Assembly: GCA_963730585.1 (NCBI GenBank)
Contig: CAVSSL010000011.1
Coordinates: 682,001 to 746,000 of the forward strand
Origin: Pedococcus_A sp963730585
GTDB taxonomy: Bacteria; Actinomycetota; Actinomycetes; Actinomycetales; Dermatophilaceae
DNA: 64,000 nucleotides
Direction: 5' to 3'
The notes under the pieces are model-generated. The model ran no database searches. It was not told the DNA's origin and worked only from the letters and a program-made list of their open reading frames with translations. The translations under genes and the position numbers were made by a program. Of the stretch, positions 7,933 through 16,580 are shown one piece after another (the stretch's first letter is position 1; each line of letters starts with the position of its first letter).

Positions 7933-8514
7933 CTACTCGCGCAGCGTCGCCGGGAGCTCGTCGTCGAACTCGATGGTCTGGGGCAGCTCGGCGTGCCCGG
8001 CCAGCCGGAACCACCGCACGACGGCCTTGCGGCGGACCCGTTGAACGTCCTTGACGGCGTCGTTGTGGAAGCGCCGCGCGAGCTGCACGCGCACCGACGC
8101 CGCGCGCACCCGACCGAGCGCCGCCTCCCCCGCCCCGGCGGGCACCCGGCGGACCTCCTCGACCGCCTGCGGCGACAGGGCGATCTGGAGGGCCTCGGTC
8201 AGGTCGCTCTCGATGACCTCGCGGCCGGCGAAGTGCTGCCCCTCGAGCAGGTCGTCGCCGGCTCGCTCGTTGTGGGCCTCCAGCGACTCCGCGGCGGCGC
8301 CGGCGAGGATGAGGGCGCTGGCCGGGTCGAGGCCGCCGGAGTTGACCAGCTCCAGGGTCGCCTCACCACGCCGAACGAGCTGGGCGTCGAGGGCCGACAG
8401 CGAACCCTCCACCCGGGAGTGCAGCCGGTCGAGCCGGGCAGCGTTGTAGGACAGGTACCAGGCGATGGCCAGCAGCATCGCGACCACGACCACGCCCCAG
8501 GTCAGACCGTCCAT
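7933..8514 (-). CDS. LemA-like membrane-anchored protein
   Basis: A 193-residue protein with one N-terminal membrane segment (LTWGVVVVAMLLAIAWYLSYNAARLDRL) and a helical cytoplasmic part. The pattern 'NAARLDRLHSRVEGSLSALDAQL ... LARRFHNDAVKDVQRVR ... RLAGHAELPQTIEFDDEL' resembles the LemA family, including its RxYNDAV-type motif near the C-terminus. Function is unknown. It sits between pdxS and pimA on the same strand, 29 bp from the pimA stop, and could be cotranscribed with the lipid-glycan genes. The LemA assignment is moderately sure. Confidence 0.75.
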   Translation of the reverse strand: MDGLTWGVVVVAMLLAIAWYLSYNAARLDRLHSRVEGSLSALDAQLVRRGEATLELVNSGGLDPASALILAGAAAESLEAHNERAGDDLLEGQHFAGREVIESDLTEALQIALSPQAVEEVRRVPAGAGEAALGRVRAASVRVQLARRFHNDAVKDVQRVRRKAVVRWFRLAGHAELPQTIEFDDELPATLRE

Positions 8515-8543
8515 CTCAGCCCGTCCATCTCAGCTCTCCCCCA

Positions 8544-9734
8544 TCAGTCGTCCGTCGAGCGGGACAGCCCGCGCAGCAGGCGGGTCCAGCGGGTGTCGCC
8601 GCTGGTGTCGGCCCGGACCCGGCCGGCCCCGTGGGTGACCATCTCGTAGACCGCCATGACCTCCTCGGCCACGACCGACCAGTCGAACTGCCTCGCCCGG
8701 CGACGCCCCGCCTCGGAGAGCTCGGCGCGCGCGGCCGGGTCACCGACGAGGCGCACGACCTCGCGGGTGAGCGCCGCGGTGTCCTCGCTGCGGAAGGTGG
8801 CCCCGGCCTGCCCGCCGTCGAGCACACGCAGGAAAGCCGGCAGGTCGCTCGCGACGACGGGGGCGCCGGCGCTCATGGCCTCGACGAGCACGATGCCGAA
8901 GCTCTCGCCACCGGTGTGCGGGGCGACGTAGAGGTCGACCGAGGCCAGCAGCGACGCCTTGTCGGGGTCGCTGACAGCCCCGAGGAACTCGGTGGCCGCC
9001 GCCACCTCTGGCGTCATCCGTTCACGGGCGGCGTCGGCGTCACCGGGGCCCACGACCAGCAGCCGGGCCCCGGGGTAGGCGGCCAGCACGCCGGGCATGG
9101 CCGAGGCCAGCACCTGCAACCCCTTGCGGGGTTCGTCGATGCGGCCGAGGAACCCCAGCGTCGGCGCGTCCACGCGTCCTTGCCACTCGGGTCGCACGGG
9201 TGCACCGGCGAAGCGCGCGACGTTGACGCCGTTGGGGATGACCACCGCGTCACCGCCGACGTGGGTGGTGACGGTGCGGCGGGCGTCCTCGGAGACGGCG
9301 ATCCGCCCGGCGATCTTCTCCAGGCTGGGGCGCAGCAGCGGGTAGGCCGCCTGCATGGCCCGGGACCGGATGTTCGAGGTGTGGAAGGTCGCCACGATCG
9401 GACCCTCCGCGGCCCAGAGCGCGAGCAGCGAGATGCTCGGCGTCACGGGTTCGTGCAGGTGCACGACGTCGAACTCGCCGCGGTCGACCCACCGGCCCAC
9501 CCGCGCTGCCGTCACGGGTCCGAAGTTCAGCCGGGCCACCGAGCCGTTGTAGCGCACCGGGACCGTCCGGCCGACCGACTCCACGTAGCCCGGCAGCGGG
9601 GTGTCGTCGTCGGCCGGTGCCAGCACCGAGACGTGGTGGCCCTGACCAATGAGGTGCTCGGCGAGGTCACGGACGTGGAACTGCACGCCGCCCGGCACGT
9701 CGAACGAGTACGGGCAGACGATGCCAATCCTCAT
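8544..9734 (-). CDS. pimA: Phosphatidylinositol mannosyltransferase PimA-like (GT4)
   Basis: A 396-residue GT-B glycosyltransferase expected to transfer mannose from GDP-mannose to phosphatidylinositol on the inner membrane face, the first step of PIM synthesis. N-terminal MRIGIVCPYSFDVPGGVQFHVRDLAEHL, VHLHEPVTPSISLLAL and TFHTSNIRS, then C-terminal GFLGRIDEPRKGLQVL and the EX7E region GESFGIVLVEAMSAGAPVVASDLPAF, fit PimA. ATG at 9734 is preceded by GAGGTGG. The frame also offers a GTG at 9743. The neighbours pgsA and the acyltransferase, in the order known from mycobacteria (Rv2610c-Rv2612c), support the specific call. Confidence 0.9.
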   Translation of the reverse strand: MRIGIVCPYSFDVPGGVQFHVRDLAEHLIGQGHHVSVLAPADDDTPLPGYVESVGRTVPVRYNGSVARLNFGPVTAARVGRWVDRGEFDVVHLHEPVTPSISLLALWAAEGPIVATFHTSNIRSRAMQAAYPLLRPSLEKIAGRIAVSEDARRTVTTHVGGDAVVIPNGVNVARFAGAPVRPEWQGRVDAPTLGFLGRIDEPRKGLQVLASAMPGVLAAYPGARLLVVGPGDADAARERMTPEVAAATEFLGAVSDPDKASLLASVDLYVAPHTGGESFGIVLVEAMSAGAPVVASDLPAFLRVLDGGQAGATFRSEDTAALTREVVRLVGDPAARAELSEAGRRRARQFDWSVVAEEVMAVYEMVTHGAGRVRADTSGDTRWTRLLRGLSRSTDD

Positions 9735-9744
9735 CGTGACCACC

Positions 9745-10680
9745 TCACGGCGACCCCGCTGGTGTGCGGTCGTCGAGGTCCTCGACGAACACCCGCTGGA
9801 GCATGTGCCAGTCGGCGGTGTGCTCGCGGATCGCGCCGCCGAGGGCGTCGGCGCACTGCTGGGTCATCGCGGTGGCCCGGTCTCGCGTGGTGCCGCGGGC
9901 GGGGTCGCACGCCCGGTCGTGGAAGGTGATGACGACCCGTTGGCGCCACGCGCTGCCGGGCACCGGCTCGTAGTGGATCGAGACCGGGTGCAGCACCGCG
10001 CCCGTGGCCAGCGCCAGGGCCGCCGGTCCGGCCGCCACCCGCGCCCGGTGGCCGCACAGGTCGACCTCGATGCCGCGCGCGGTGAGGTCGCGGTCGGCCA
10101 GCAGCGGCACGAGCACCGGCGCGGTCAGGTGCGAACGGAGCTTCGCGAAGACGTCGCCCCCGCCGGTCAACGGCAGGATCGTCATGCCGAGGGACTCACG
10201 GAAGGCGAGGAACTCGGCATACACCTCCTCCGGCTTCAGGCGCTCGGCGACGGTGACCACGGGCGCCAGCTCGCGGGTGCCCCAGGCGCCCGCGGTGTCC
10301 CAGTTGCCCATGTGGCCGAGGAAGCAGACCACCGCCCTGCCCTGCGCCAGCTCCTCGCGTACGGCGGCGTCACCGACGACGCGCACCCCGCGGGCGATGT
10401 CGTCCGCGCTGCGGTCCGGGAGCCGGAAGGCCTCGCAGTAGTAGCGCATGTAGGAGCGCATGCCCGCCCGCACGAGGGCGTCGAGCTCGCGCTCGTCCAG
10501 CTCCGGCCGGACCCGCGCGTAGTTGGCGCGCAGGCGCCGCACACCCGTGCCGCCCCGCGCCGTGGCGACGTCGGCGATGCGGTCGAAGAGCCCGTATGCC
10601 GCCCGCTCCGGGAGCCGTCGGACGGCGGACCAGCCGAGGCGGAAGCCGCTGACGGCCAGGGCGTCGCCGAGCGCCCTCAC
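9745..10680 (-). CDS. Phosphatidylinositol mannoside acyltransferase (PatA-like)
   Basis: A 311-residue lipid A/PIM acyltransferase-family protein (LpxL/HtrB superfamily) expected to acylate the mannose added by PimA. The catalytic H-x4-D motif is seen in FLGHMGNWDTAGAW, and the PVLVPLLADRDLTARGIEVDLCG block is typical. The GTG start (10678-10680) overlaps the pgsA stop as GTGA, giving MRALGDALAVSGFRLGW. The stop lies 10 bp before pimA. It corresponds to Rv2611c by sequence style and position. Confidence 0.88.
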   Translation of the reverse strand: MRALGDALAVSGFRLGWSAVRRLPERAAYGLFDRIADVATARGGTGVRRLRANYARVRPELDERELDALVRAGMRSYMRYYCEAFRLPDRSADDIARGVRVVGDAAVREELAQGRAVVCFLGHMGNWDTAGAWGTRELAPVVTVAERLKPEEVYAEFLAFRESLGMTILPLTGGGDVFAKLRSHLTAPVLVPLLADRDLTARGIEVDLCGHRARVAAGPAALALATGAVLHPVSIHYEPVPGSAWRQRVVITFHDRACDPARGTTRDRATAMTQQCADALGGAIREHTADWHMLQRVFVEDLDDRTPAGSP

Positions 10681-11287
10681 GCGCGGCTCAGGGCCTGCCG
10701 GCGCACCGTCAGCACCCGCTGGCACACGGTGATGAAGCTCGCGACGGCGAGCAGCGCCAGCACGACGGTGAGCAGCACCTCCGGCACGCCCAGGCCCACG
10801 AGGCCGGTGGCGGCCAGGGTGGCGACGAGGCGCTCGGCGCGCTCGGCGATGCCGACGTTCGCGGTCATGCCGAGCCCCTCGGCGCGGGCCCGGGCGTAGG
10901 AGACGACGCTGCCGAGGATGAGGTTGGCCAGCGCCAGCGCGGCCATGAGCGTGTCGTTCCCGTCGCCGGCGTACCAGAGCACGAGGCCGCCGAAGATGGC
11001 GGCGTCGGCGACCCGGTCGAGGGTGGAGTCGAGGTAGGCGCCCCAGTTGCCGGACCGGTTCGACAGCCGCGCCATGATGCCGTCGAGGGTGTCGGAGAAG
11101 ACGAACGCCGTGATGACGATCGTGCCCCAGAAGAACTCGTGGCGGGGGTAGAAGGCCAGGGCGCCGACGCACACGCCGAGGGTCCCCACGAGGGTGACGA
11201 CGTCCGGGCTGACGCCCAGCCGAGCAGCAGGCGGGCGAGCGGGGTGAACACCTTGGTGAAGAAGGCACGCGCGTATCGGTTCAGCAT
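10677..11287 (-). CDS. pgsA: Phosphatidylinositol phosphate synthase PgsA, apparent frameshift
   Basis: CDP-alcohol phosphotransferase that joins CDP-diacylglycerol to inositol phosphate. The motif DGIMARLSNRSGNWGAYLDSTLD contains all the D-G-x2-A-R-x8-G-x3-D-x3-D residues. Reading from the ATG at 11287 gives MLNRYARAFFTKVFTPLARLLLG, the normal N-terminus. The rest (SPDVVTLVGTLGVCVGALAFYPR onward) is in another frame. One G missing near 11219-11220 (GGCTGGGCG where GGCCTGGGCG is expected) explains it. The corrected protein would have 203 residues. A GTG at 11189 could start a 170-residue form lacking the first helix. It overlaps the acyltransferase start by 4 bp. Confidence 0.85.
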
Positions 11288-11320
11288 GGTGGCCTCAGCG
11301 TATCGACGGCAGCCCGCGGC

Positions 11321-11956
11321 TCAGCGCGGCCACGCGGCGACGAGCTGCTGGCGGACGTCCTCGAGCAGCATGGGCAGCGCCTTGGTCTGAGCGATCACCG
11401 GCAGGAAGTTGGAGTCGCCGCCCCAGCGGGGCACGACGTGCTGGTGCAGGTGCGCCTGCACCCCGGCGCCCGCGACCGCTCCCTGGTTCATGCCGATGTT
11501 GAAGCCCATGGGCCTCGACGCGTTCTGCAGTGCCTGGATGCTCGCACGCGTCAGCGCGGTGAACTCCGCGGTCTCGGCCTCGTCGAGGTCGATGTAGAGG
11601 GCGACGTGACGGTAGGGGCAGACGAGCACGTGGCCGGGGTTGTAGGGAAACAGGTTCATCACCACGTAGCAGTGCTCGCCGCGGTGGACGACAAGTCCCT
11701 CCGCGTCGTCGGCCCGCTGCGGCGCGAGGCAGAACGGGCAGCCCTCCCCCGCCTCCTTGCTGGGCCGCTCACCGCGGATGTAGGCCATCCGGTGCGGGGT
11801 CCACAGGCGCTCGAACCCGTCCTCGGCCGCCGCGAACTCGCGGGCGAGCTCGGGGAAGACCCGCAGCCGGGCCTCGCCCTCCTCGGCGCTCTGCTCGGCG
11901 CTCTCGTCGGGGCCTTCCTCGGAGGTCGGGGGGACCTGCTCGTCTCCCACGGTCAC
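11321..11956 (-). CDS. HIT-family protein (Ap4A phosphorylase-like)
   Basis: A 211-residue histidine-triad protein. Residues 1-45 are an acidic, low-complexity leader. The core has CPFCLAPQRADDAEGLVVHRGEHCYVVMNLFPYNPGHVLVCPYRHV and the active-site triad HLHQHVVPRW. The closest described neighbourhood homologue is mycobacterial Rv2613c, a diadenosine tetraphosphate phosphorylase lying between thrS and pgsA1 as here. The GTG start overlaps the thrS stop as GTGA (11953-11956), so it is coupled to thrS. Substrate is inferred from context. Confidence 0.9.
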   Translation of the reverse strand: MTVGDEQVPPTSEEGPDESAEQSAEEGEARLRVFPELAREFAAAEDGFERLWTPHRMAYIRGERPSKEAGEGCPFCLAPQRADDAEGLVVHRGEHCYVVMNLFPYNPGHVLVCPYRHVALYIDLDEAETAEFTALTRASIQALQNASRPMGFNIGMNQGAVAGAGVQAHLHQHVVPRWGGDSNFLPVIAQTKALPMLLEDVRQQLVAAWPR

Positions 11957-13926
11957 ACCTGGACCCGGCTCTCGACGGCCTTGACGATCTCGGCCACCGC
12001 CTCCTCGAGCGGGACGCCGTTCTTCTGCGAGCCGTCGCGGTAGCGGAACGACACGGCCCCGGCGGAGCGGTCGTCCTCCCCGGCGATCAGCACGAAGGGC
12101 ACCTTGGACTTGCTGGCGTTGCGGATCTTCTTCGGGAACCGGTCGTCGCTCTCGTCGACCTCGACGCGGATGCCCTTCTCGCGAAGGCTCGCGGCGACCT
12201 CCTCGAGGTACGCGTTGTACTCCTCGGCCACGGGGATGCCGAGGACCTGCACGGGCGAGAGCCAGGGCGGGAAGGCCCCGGCGTAGTGCTCGACGAGCAC
12301 GCCGAAGAAGCGCTCGATGGAGCCGAACTTCGCCGAGTGGATCATGACCGGCTGCTGGCGCGAGCCGTCGGCGGCCTGGTACTCGAGGTCGAAGCCGGCG
12401 GGCTGGTTGAAGTCGTACTGGATCGTCGACATCTGCCAGGTGCGGCCGATGGCGTCGCGGATCTGCACCGAGATCTTGGGGCCGTAGAAGGCGGCACCGC
12501 CGGGGTCGGCCACGAGCTCGAGCCCGGTGTCGGTGGCCGCCTGCTCCAGCACGCGGGTGGCCTCCTCCCACTGCTCGTCGCTCCCGATGAACTTGTCCGA
12601 CTCGTCGCGGGTGGACAGCTCGAGGTAGTAGTCGTCGAGCCCGAAGTCCTTGAGCAGGCCGAGCACGAAGGACAGCAGGTGCTTGATCTCGGCCGGCGCC
12701 TGCTCCGGGGTGACGTAGGAGTGGGAGTCGTCCTGGGTCAGGCCGCGGACGCGCGTCAGGCCGTGGACGACGCCGGACTTCTCGTAGCGGTAGACCGACC
12801 CGAACTCGAAGAAGCGCAACGGCAGCTCGCGGTAGGAACGCCCACGCGACCTGAAGATCAGGTTGTGCATGGGGCAGTTCATCGCCTTGAGGTAGTAGCT
12901 GCTCCCCTCCATCTCCATGGGCGGGAACATCGTCTCGGCGTAGTACGGCAGGTGGCCTGAGGTCTCGAACAACCCCTGCTTGGTGATGTGGGGGGTGCCG
13001 ACGTACTGGAAGCCCTCCTCGATGTGCCGACGCCGGACGTAGTCCTCCATCTCCCGCTTGATGACGCCACCCTTGGGGTGGAACACCACGAGTCCGGAGC
13101 CGATCTCGTCGGGGAAGCTGAAGAGGTCGAGCTCGGCGCCCAGCTTCCGGTGGTCGCGCTTCTCGGCCTCGGCGAGCCGCTCGAGGTAGGCCTTGAGGTC
13201 GTCCTTCGAGGGCCAGGCGGTGCCGTAGATGCGCTGCAGCTGCGGGTTCTTCTCGCTCCCCCGCCAGTAGGCGGCCGCGCTGCGCATGAGCTTGAACGCG
13301 TTGCCGATGAGCTTGGTCGACGGGATGTGCGGTCCGCGGCAGAGGTCGCCCCACGCGACGCTGCCGTCGCGGCGGAGGTTGTCGTAGATGGTCAGCTGGG
13401 CGCCGCCGACCTCCACCGAGGCACCCTCGGCGGCGCCTTCCGCGGCACCGCCCTTGAGGCCGATGAGCTCGCACTTGTACGGCTCGTCCTTGAGCTCGGC
13501 GAGCGCCTCGTCGTCGGAGATCTCACGCCGGACGAAGGTCTGGCCCTCGTTGATGATGCGCTGCATCACCTTCTCGAGCTGCTTCAGGTCGTCGGGGTTG
13601 AAGGGCTCCTCGACGTCGAAGTCGTAGTAGAAGCCGTCCTTGACGGGCGGGCCGATGCCGAGCCGGGCCCGGGGGTTGACCTCCTGCACGGCCTGGGCCA
13701 GCACGTGGGCCGCCGAGTGGCGCAGCACGCTGAGGCCGTCCTCCTCGTCGACCCGCACGGGCTCGACGGCGTCGCCCTCGGCAAGCACGTGGCTGAGGTC
13801 GCGCAGCTCGCCGTTCACGCGGGCCACCACGACCGCCCGGTCCTCGCCGAACAGGTCGGCTGCCGTGGTCTGCTCCGGCACCGCTCGCTCGCTCCCGGCG
13901 ACGTTGACGGTGATCTGCGCAGACAC
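11953..13926 (-). CDS. thrS: Threonine--tRNA ligase
   Basis: A 657-residue class II aminoacyl-tRNA synthetase. In order: TGS domain (ITVNVAGSERAVPEQTTAADLF), the editing/second additional domain (VLRHSAAHVLAQAVQEV), the catalytic core with MNCPMHNL (zinc cysteine), MFPPMEMEGSSYYLKAMNC, motif 2 around FEFGSVYRYEKSGVVHGLTRVRG, zinc histidines including MIHSAKFGSIERFFG, and the anticodon-binding domain. GTG at 13926 (VSAQITVNV) has GAGGAG about 8 bases upstream. It heads the run thrS-HIT-pgsA-acyltransferase-pimA, all overlapping or within 35 bp. Confidence 0.97.
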   Translation of the reverse strand: MSAQITVNVAGSERAVPEQTTAADLFGEDRAVVVARVNGELRDLSHVLAEGDAVEPVRVDEEDGLSVLRHSAAHVLAQAVQEVNPRARLGIGPPVKDGFYYDFDVEEPFNPDDLKQLEKVMQRIINEGQTFVRREISDDEALAELKDEPYKCELIGLKGGAAEGAAEGASVEVGGAQLTIYDNLRRDGSVAWGDLCRGPHIPSTKLIGNAFKLMRSAAAYWRGSEKNPQLQRIYGTAWPSKDDLKAYLERLAEAEKRDHRKLGAELDLFSFPDEIGSGLVVFHPKGGVIKREMEDYVRRRHIEEGFQYVGTPHITKQGLFETSGHLPYYAETMFPPMEMEGSSYYLKAMNCPMHNLIFRSRGRSYRELPLRFFEFGSVYRYEKSGVVHGLTRVRGLTQDDSHSYVTPEQAPAEIKHLLSFVLGLLKDFGLDDYYLELSTRDESDKFIGSDEQWEEATRVLEQAATDTGLELVADPGGAAFYGPKISVQIRDAIGRTWQMSTIQYDFNQPAGFDLEYQAADGSRQQPVMIHSAKFGSIERFFGVLVEHYAGAFPPWLSPVQVLGIPVAEEYNAYLEEVAASLREKGIRVEVDESDDRFPKKIRNASKSKVPFVLIAGEDDRSAGAVSFRYRDGSQKNGVPLEEAVAEIVKAVESRVQV

Positions 13927-13955
13927 GTTGGGGACTCCTCGGGAGCTGGATGCAC

Positions 13956-13992
13956 GGTATGCCGCGTGCGCAGGGTGCGCCGACGGCATACC
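13956..13992. repeat. Inverted repeat in the thrS leader
   Basis: Perfect 9-bp arms GGTATGCCG (13956-13964) and CGGCATACC (13984-13992) flank a 19-bp loop, 30-66 bp upstream of the thrS start. Each arm contains one copy of the window-wide word GTATGCC/GGCATAC. It could be an operator or an RNA hairpin in the thrS leader. No T-box consensus is present in this gap. Confidence 0.6.
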
Positions 13993-14145
13993 GATGCTAT
14001 CGGCCGGGCCGTGGCGGCTGCGCGGGAGTTCCGCGCCGGTGGGGCCCCGGGTCCAATGGCCCTCCCACCCAGCGGCGTCCCCGGGCCACGCTGGGTGCCT
14101 GGGCACCGAGCAAGGTCAGGTGCCGGGCAGGTCGGGTGGTGCGGC

Positions 14146-14412
14146 ATGTGGGACGACGGTGGATGGGGCGACGGCATGTGGGGCATGCACGGCTGGGGTG
14201 GCTGGTGGGGTCTCCTGGTGCTCCTGGGCGTGCTGCTGGTGGTGGTCGCAGGGGCGGTGCTGCTCGCCGTGACGCTGGGCCGCACTGCTGGCGGCGGGCC
14301 GCAGGGGCCGGGTGCGACACCGGCCGACCGGCTGCTCGACGAGCGGTACGCCCGCGGGGAGATCGACGAGCAGGAGTACCTCCACCGCCGGGCCGTGCTG
14401 CGGGGCCGTTAG
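14146..14412 (+). CDS. SHOCT-domain small membrane protein
   Basis: An 88-residue protein with a Trp/Gly/Met-rich N-terminus (MWDDGGWGDGMWGMHGWGGWW) and one membrane segment (GLLVLLGVLLVVVAGAVLLAVTL). A Gly/Pro linker leads to a C-terminal SHOCT motif (ADRLLDERYARGEIDEQEYLHRRAVL). SHOCT domains are short helical modules often found in oligomeric membrane proteins; no specific function is known. It is divergent from thrS, and its stop overlaps the stop of the FUSC gene on the other strand. Confidence 0.88.
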   Translation: MWDDGGWGDGMWGMHGWGGWWGLLVLLGVLLVVVAGAVLLAVTLGRTAGGGPQGPGATPADRLLDERYARGEIDEQEYLHRRAVLRGR

Positions 14413-15653
14413 GCGTCCTGGCCGGTGACGCCCATCTTCCTGAGCGGGTGCTGCAGGGGCAGGCGGATCGGTCCGCTGTCGGTGGGGACGGCCGCCTCCT
14501 CCTTCTTGGCTGACAGCTCGCGGGCGAGGCGCTGGGCGTCGAGGATCAGCGCTCCGTAGGCGGGCCATGCCTGGGGGTCGTCCAGCGGGGTCTCGCGGAC
14601 CCAGGCACCGAGCTGGTCGAGCACCTCCAGGGCTGCGCGCAGGTGGCGGTCGACCTCGGCCTGGTCCTCGTCGTCACGCAGGCCGAAGTGGTCGACCGCG
14701 GAGCCGATGGCGTCGAGCGCCTCGGCGTACCGCGCCAGGAAGTCGGGTGACGGCACCGGCAGCCGCTCCGCCTCGTCGGCGGCGTCGACGAGGGTGCGGG
14801 CGATGCCGGAGACCTGCCACTGCGAGCGCCGCACGGTCTCGACGGTGCGCTCGTAGCCGGCCCAGTCGATGTCGACCGGCCGCAGGTCGTGCCGCGGGTT
14901 GAGACGGGTGCTCTCGCGGCCGGTCTCGATCGAGTCGAGCACGTCGGGGGCGGTCTGCACGATCTCGGTGCTCGTGTCGTACCACCGACGGGCCCGGTCG
15001 GCGTCCCAGCCCTCGCGCAGGCCGGTCGCCATGTCGGTGAGCAGGCGACGGACGCGGGAGGTCAGCGACCGCACGGCGTCGCGGGGCTGCTGGATGTGCA
15101 GCGGGGCGAGCACGACCGCGTTGACCGCGACGCCGATCACGCCTCCGACCACCGTCTCGACGATGGTCAGGTAGGTGAACTGGGTGTCGGTGCCGTGCAC
15201 GGTGAGCAGCGAGAGGAGCACCAGGGTGGGCACCTGGAGCCCGTGGTCGCCCAGCCGGCGCCAGCGCCCCAGCAGCAGGGCCACGAGCATGACCGGGACC
15301 ATCGTCCACCAGGTCACACCCACCATCGAGCCGACCAGCCAGGCCACGCTCATGCCGAGCACCACGGCGGCGATCCGCTGCGCGCTCGCCCCCAGCGACC
15401 GCACCATCGTCTCGTCGACGACCAGAAGGGCCGCCAGCGGGGCGTAGAACGGCTGAGGGCTGTCGAGCAGGTGCACGGCCACCTGCCAGGCGACCACGGT
15501 GGCGATCGACGCCTTCGCCAACAACAGCCCGGTGTCGCGCTCAGGCCCCGGGTGCGCGACGGCTCGCCGGACGGTGCGCAGCCACGTGGCCAGCGTGGCC
15601 CTCATTCGGTCTCGGGCACGGTGGTGCCATGTGTCATCCCCGGTCGTGTGCAT
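14409..15653 (-). CDS. FUSC/aromatic acid exporter-type membrane protein
   Basis: A 414-residue protein. Residues about 25-190 contain several hydrophobic helices (ASIATVVAWQVAVHLL, FYAPLAALLVVDETMVRSLGASAQRIAAVVLGMSVAWLVG, TWWTMVPVMLVALLLG, VETVVGGVIGVAVNAVVLAPL). The rest is a cytoplasmic helical domain. This is the half-size FUSC/ArAE arrangement associated with export of aromatic or other small molecules. ATG at 15653 was chosen; GTG at 15662 and ATG at 15605 are possible. No adjacent gene suggests a substrate. Confidence 0.85.
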   Translation of the reverse strand: MHTTGDDTWHHRARDRMRATLATWLRTVRRAVAHPGPERDTGLLLAKASIATVVAWQVAVHLLDSPQPFYAPLAALLVVDETMVRSLGASAQRIAAVVLGMSVAWLVGSMVGVTWWTMVPVMLVALLLGRWRRLGDHGLQVPTLVLLSLLTVHGTDTQFTYLTIVETVVGGVIGVAVNAVVLAPLHIQQPRDAVRSLTSRVRRLLTDMATGLREGWDADRARRWYDTSTEIVQTAPDVLDSIETGRESTRLNPRHDLRPVDIDWAGYERTVETVRRSQWQVSGIARTLVDAADEAERLPVPSPDFLARYAEALDAIGSAVDHFGLRDDEDQAEVDRHLRAALEVLDQLGAWVRETPLDDPQAWPAYGALILDAQRLARELSAKKEEAAVPTDSGPIRLPLQHPLRKMGVTGQDA

Positions 15654-15691
15654 CCGACCCACGGTAGCCGGGCCGGGACGCCGGCGGCGCC

Positions 15692-16579
15692 CTAGCCCAC
15701 GGGGCGCCAGGTGAGCACCAGGTGCTCGACACCCTTCTGCTGGTCACGCCGGGCGCTGCGCAGGCCGGCGAGCGCCTCGTGGCCGTGCCGCTCCACGACC
15801 AGCTCGACCGTGCTGGGCAGAAGCACCGGCTTCCTGAACCAGGAGTGCGAGGTCGAGGGACCGCTGGTGGCGGGGCCGAGCACCGCGAGCGCCCGCGCTG
15901 AGGTGTACATCCCGTGGGCGATGGCGCGCGGGAAACCCATGGCCCGGGCCGTGAGGGCGTGCAGGTGGATGGGGTTGACGTCGCCGCTGACCGCGGCATA
16001 CCGCCGACCCAGGTCGTCGGGAAGCCGCCACACCGCGGCCGGGTCGGCGTCGGGCAGCTCGGGCGACGGCGCGGGCCTGGGGGCGTCGTCGTGTGGCGTG
16101 CCTCGCTGGATGTAGGTGCTGCGCGCGGTCCAGGCGCGTTCCCCGGCCACATCCACCTCGGTCACGAGGTCGACGAGCAGGCCCTTCGGGTGCTCGCGGA
16201 GGTCCTCGGCACGCACGGTGACGTCGAGCGTGTCGGCCGCCGTGAGCGGTCGGTGCACCGTGACGACGTTCTCGACGTGCACCAGCCCAGGCAGCGCGAG
16301 GGGGAAGTCGCGGCGCGCCATCAGCTCGATCTGGAGCGGCAGGCCGAGCAGGGAAGGGTAGGTGTGCGGCAGCAGGTCGCCGGCCGCGAAGCCGCACAGG
16401 TGCTGGTAGCGCAGCAGCCGCTCACGGTCCACCCCCAGCGAGGTCAGTCGCAGGGCCCGAGCTGGCAACGGGCCCCGGCCGGTGCGGCCACGAGCCGTCA
16501 GCGCCGCCGTGGCGTAGAGCCGCGGCAGCGACGGTGACGCGTCGAGCACCTCGACCTGCACGTCTCCGGCGTCCGCCAC
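15692..16579 (-). CDS. MaoC-like (R)-hydratase/dehydratase, HtdX type
   Basis: A 295-residue double-hotdog protein of the MaoC family. The C-terminal half has the hydratase-2 motif YAAVSGDVNPIHLHALTARAMGFPRAIAHGMYTSA (catalytic Asp and His). The N-terminal half is a degenerate hotdog. It should hydrate trans-2-enoyl-thioesters or dehydrate (R)-3-hydroxyacyl-thioesters. The GTG at 16579 is one base from the FabG stop, with GGGGG about 8 bases upstream. The set hydratase-FabG4-FadA2 mirrors mycobacterial Rv0241c-Rv0243 (htdX, fabG4, fadA2). Confidence 0.88.
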   Translation of the reverse strand: MADAGDVQVEVLDASPSLPRLYATAALTARGRTGRGPLPARALRLTSLGVDRERLLRYQHLCGFAAGDLLPHTYPSLLGLPLQIELMARRDFPLALPGLVHVENVVTVHRPLTAADTLDVTVRAEDLREHPKGLLVDLVTEVDVAGERAWTARSTYIQRGTPHDDAPRPAPSPELPDADPAAVWRLPDDLGRRYAAVSGDVNPIHLHALTARAMGFPRAIAHGMYTSARALAVLGPATSGPSTSHSWFRKPVLLPSTVELVVERHGHEALAGLRSARRDQQKGVEHLVLTWRPVG

Positions 16580-16580
16580 G

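Noticed and set aside
11200..11240. Programmed ribosomal frameshift in pgsA
   Set aside because: No slippery heptamer or stimulatory structure is evident, and three other genes have similar single-base breaks, so sequence error is simpler.
13927..14145. T-box riboswitch before thrS
   Set aside because: No TGGNACCGCG-type antiterminator sequence and no specifier-like loop; only the 9-bp inverted repeat is present.
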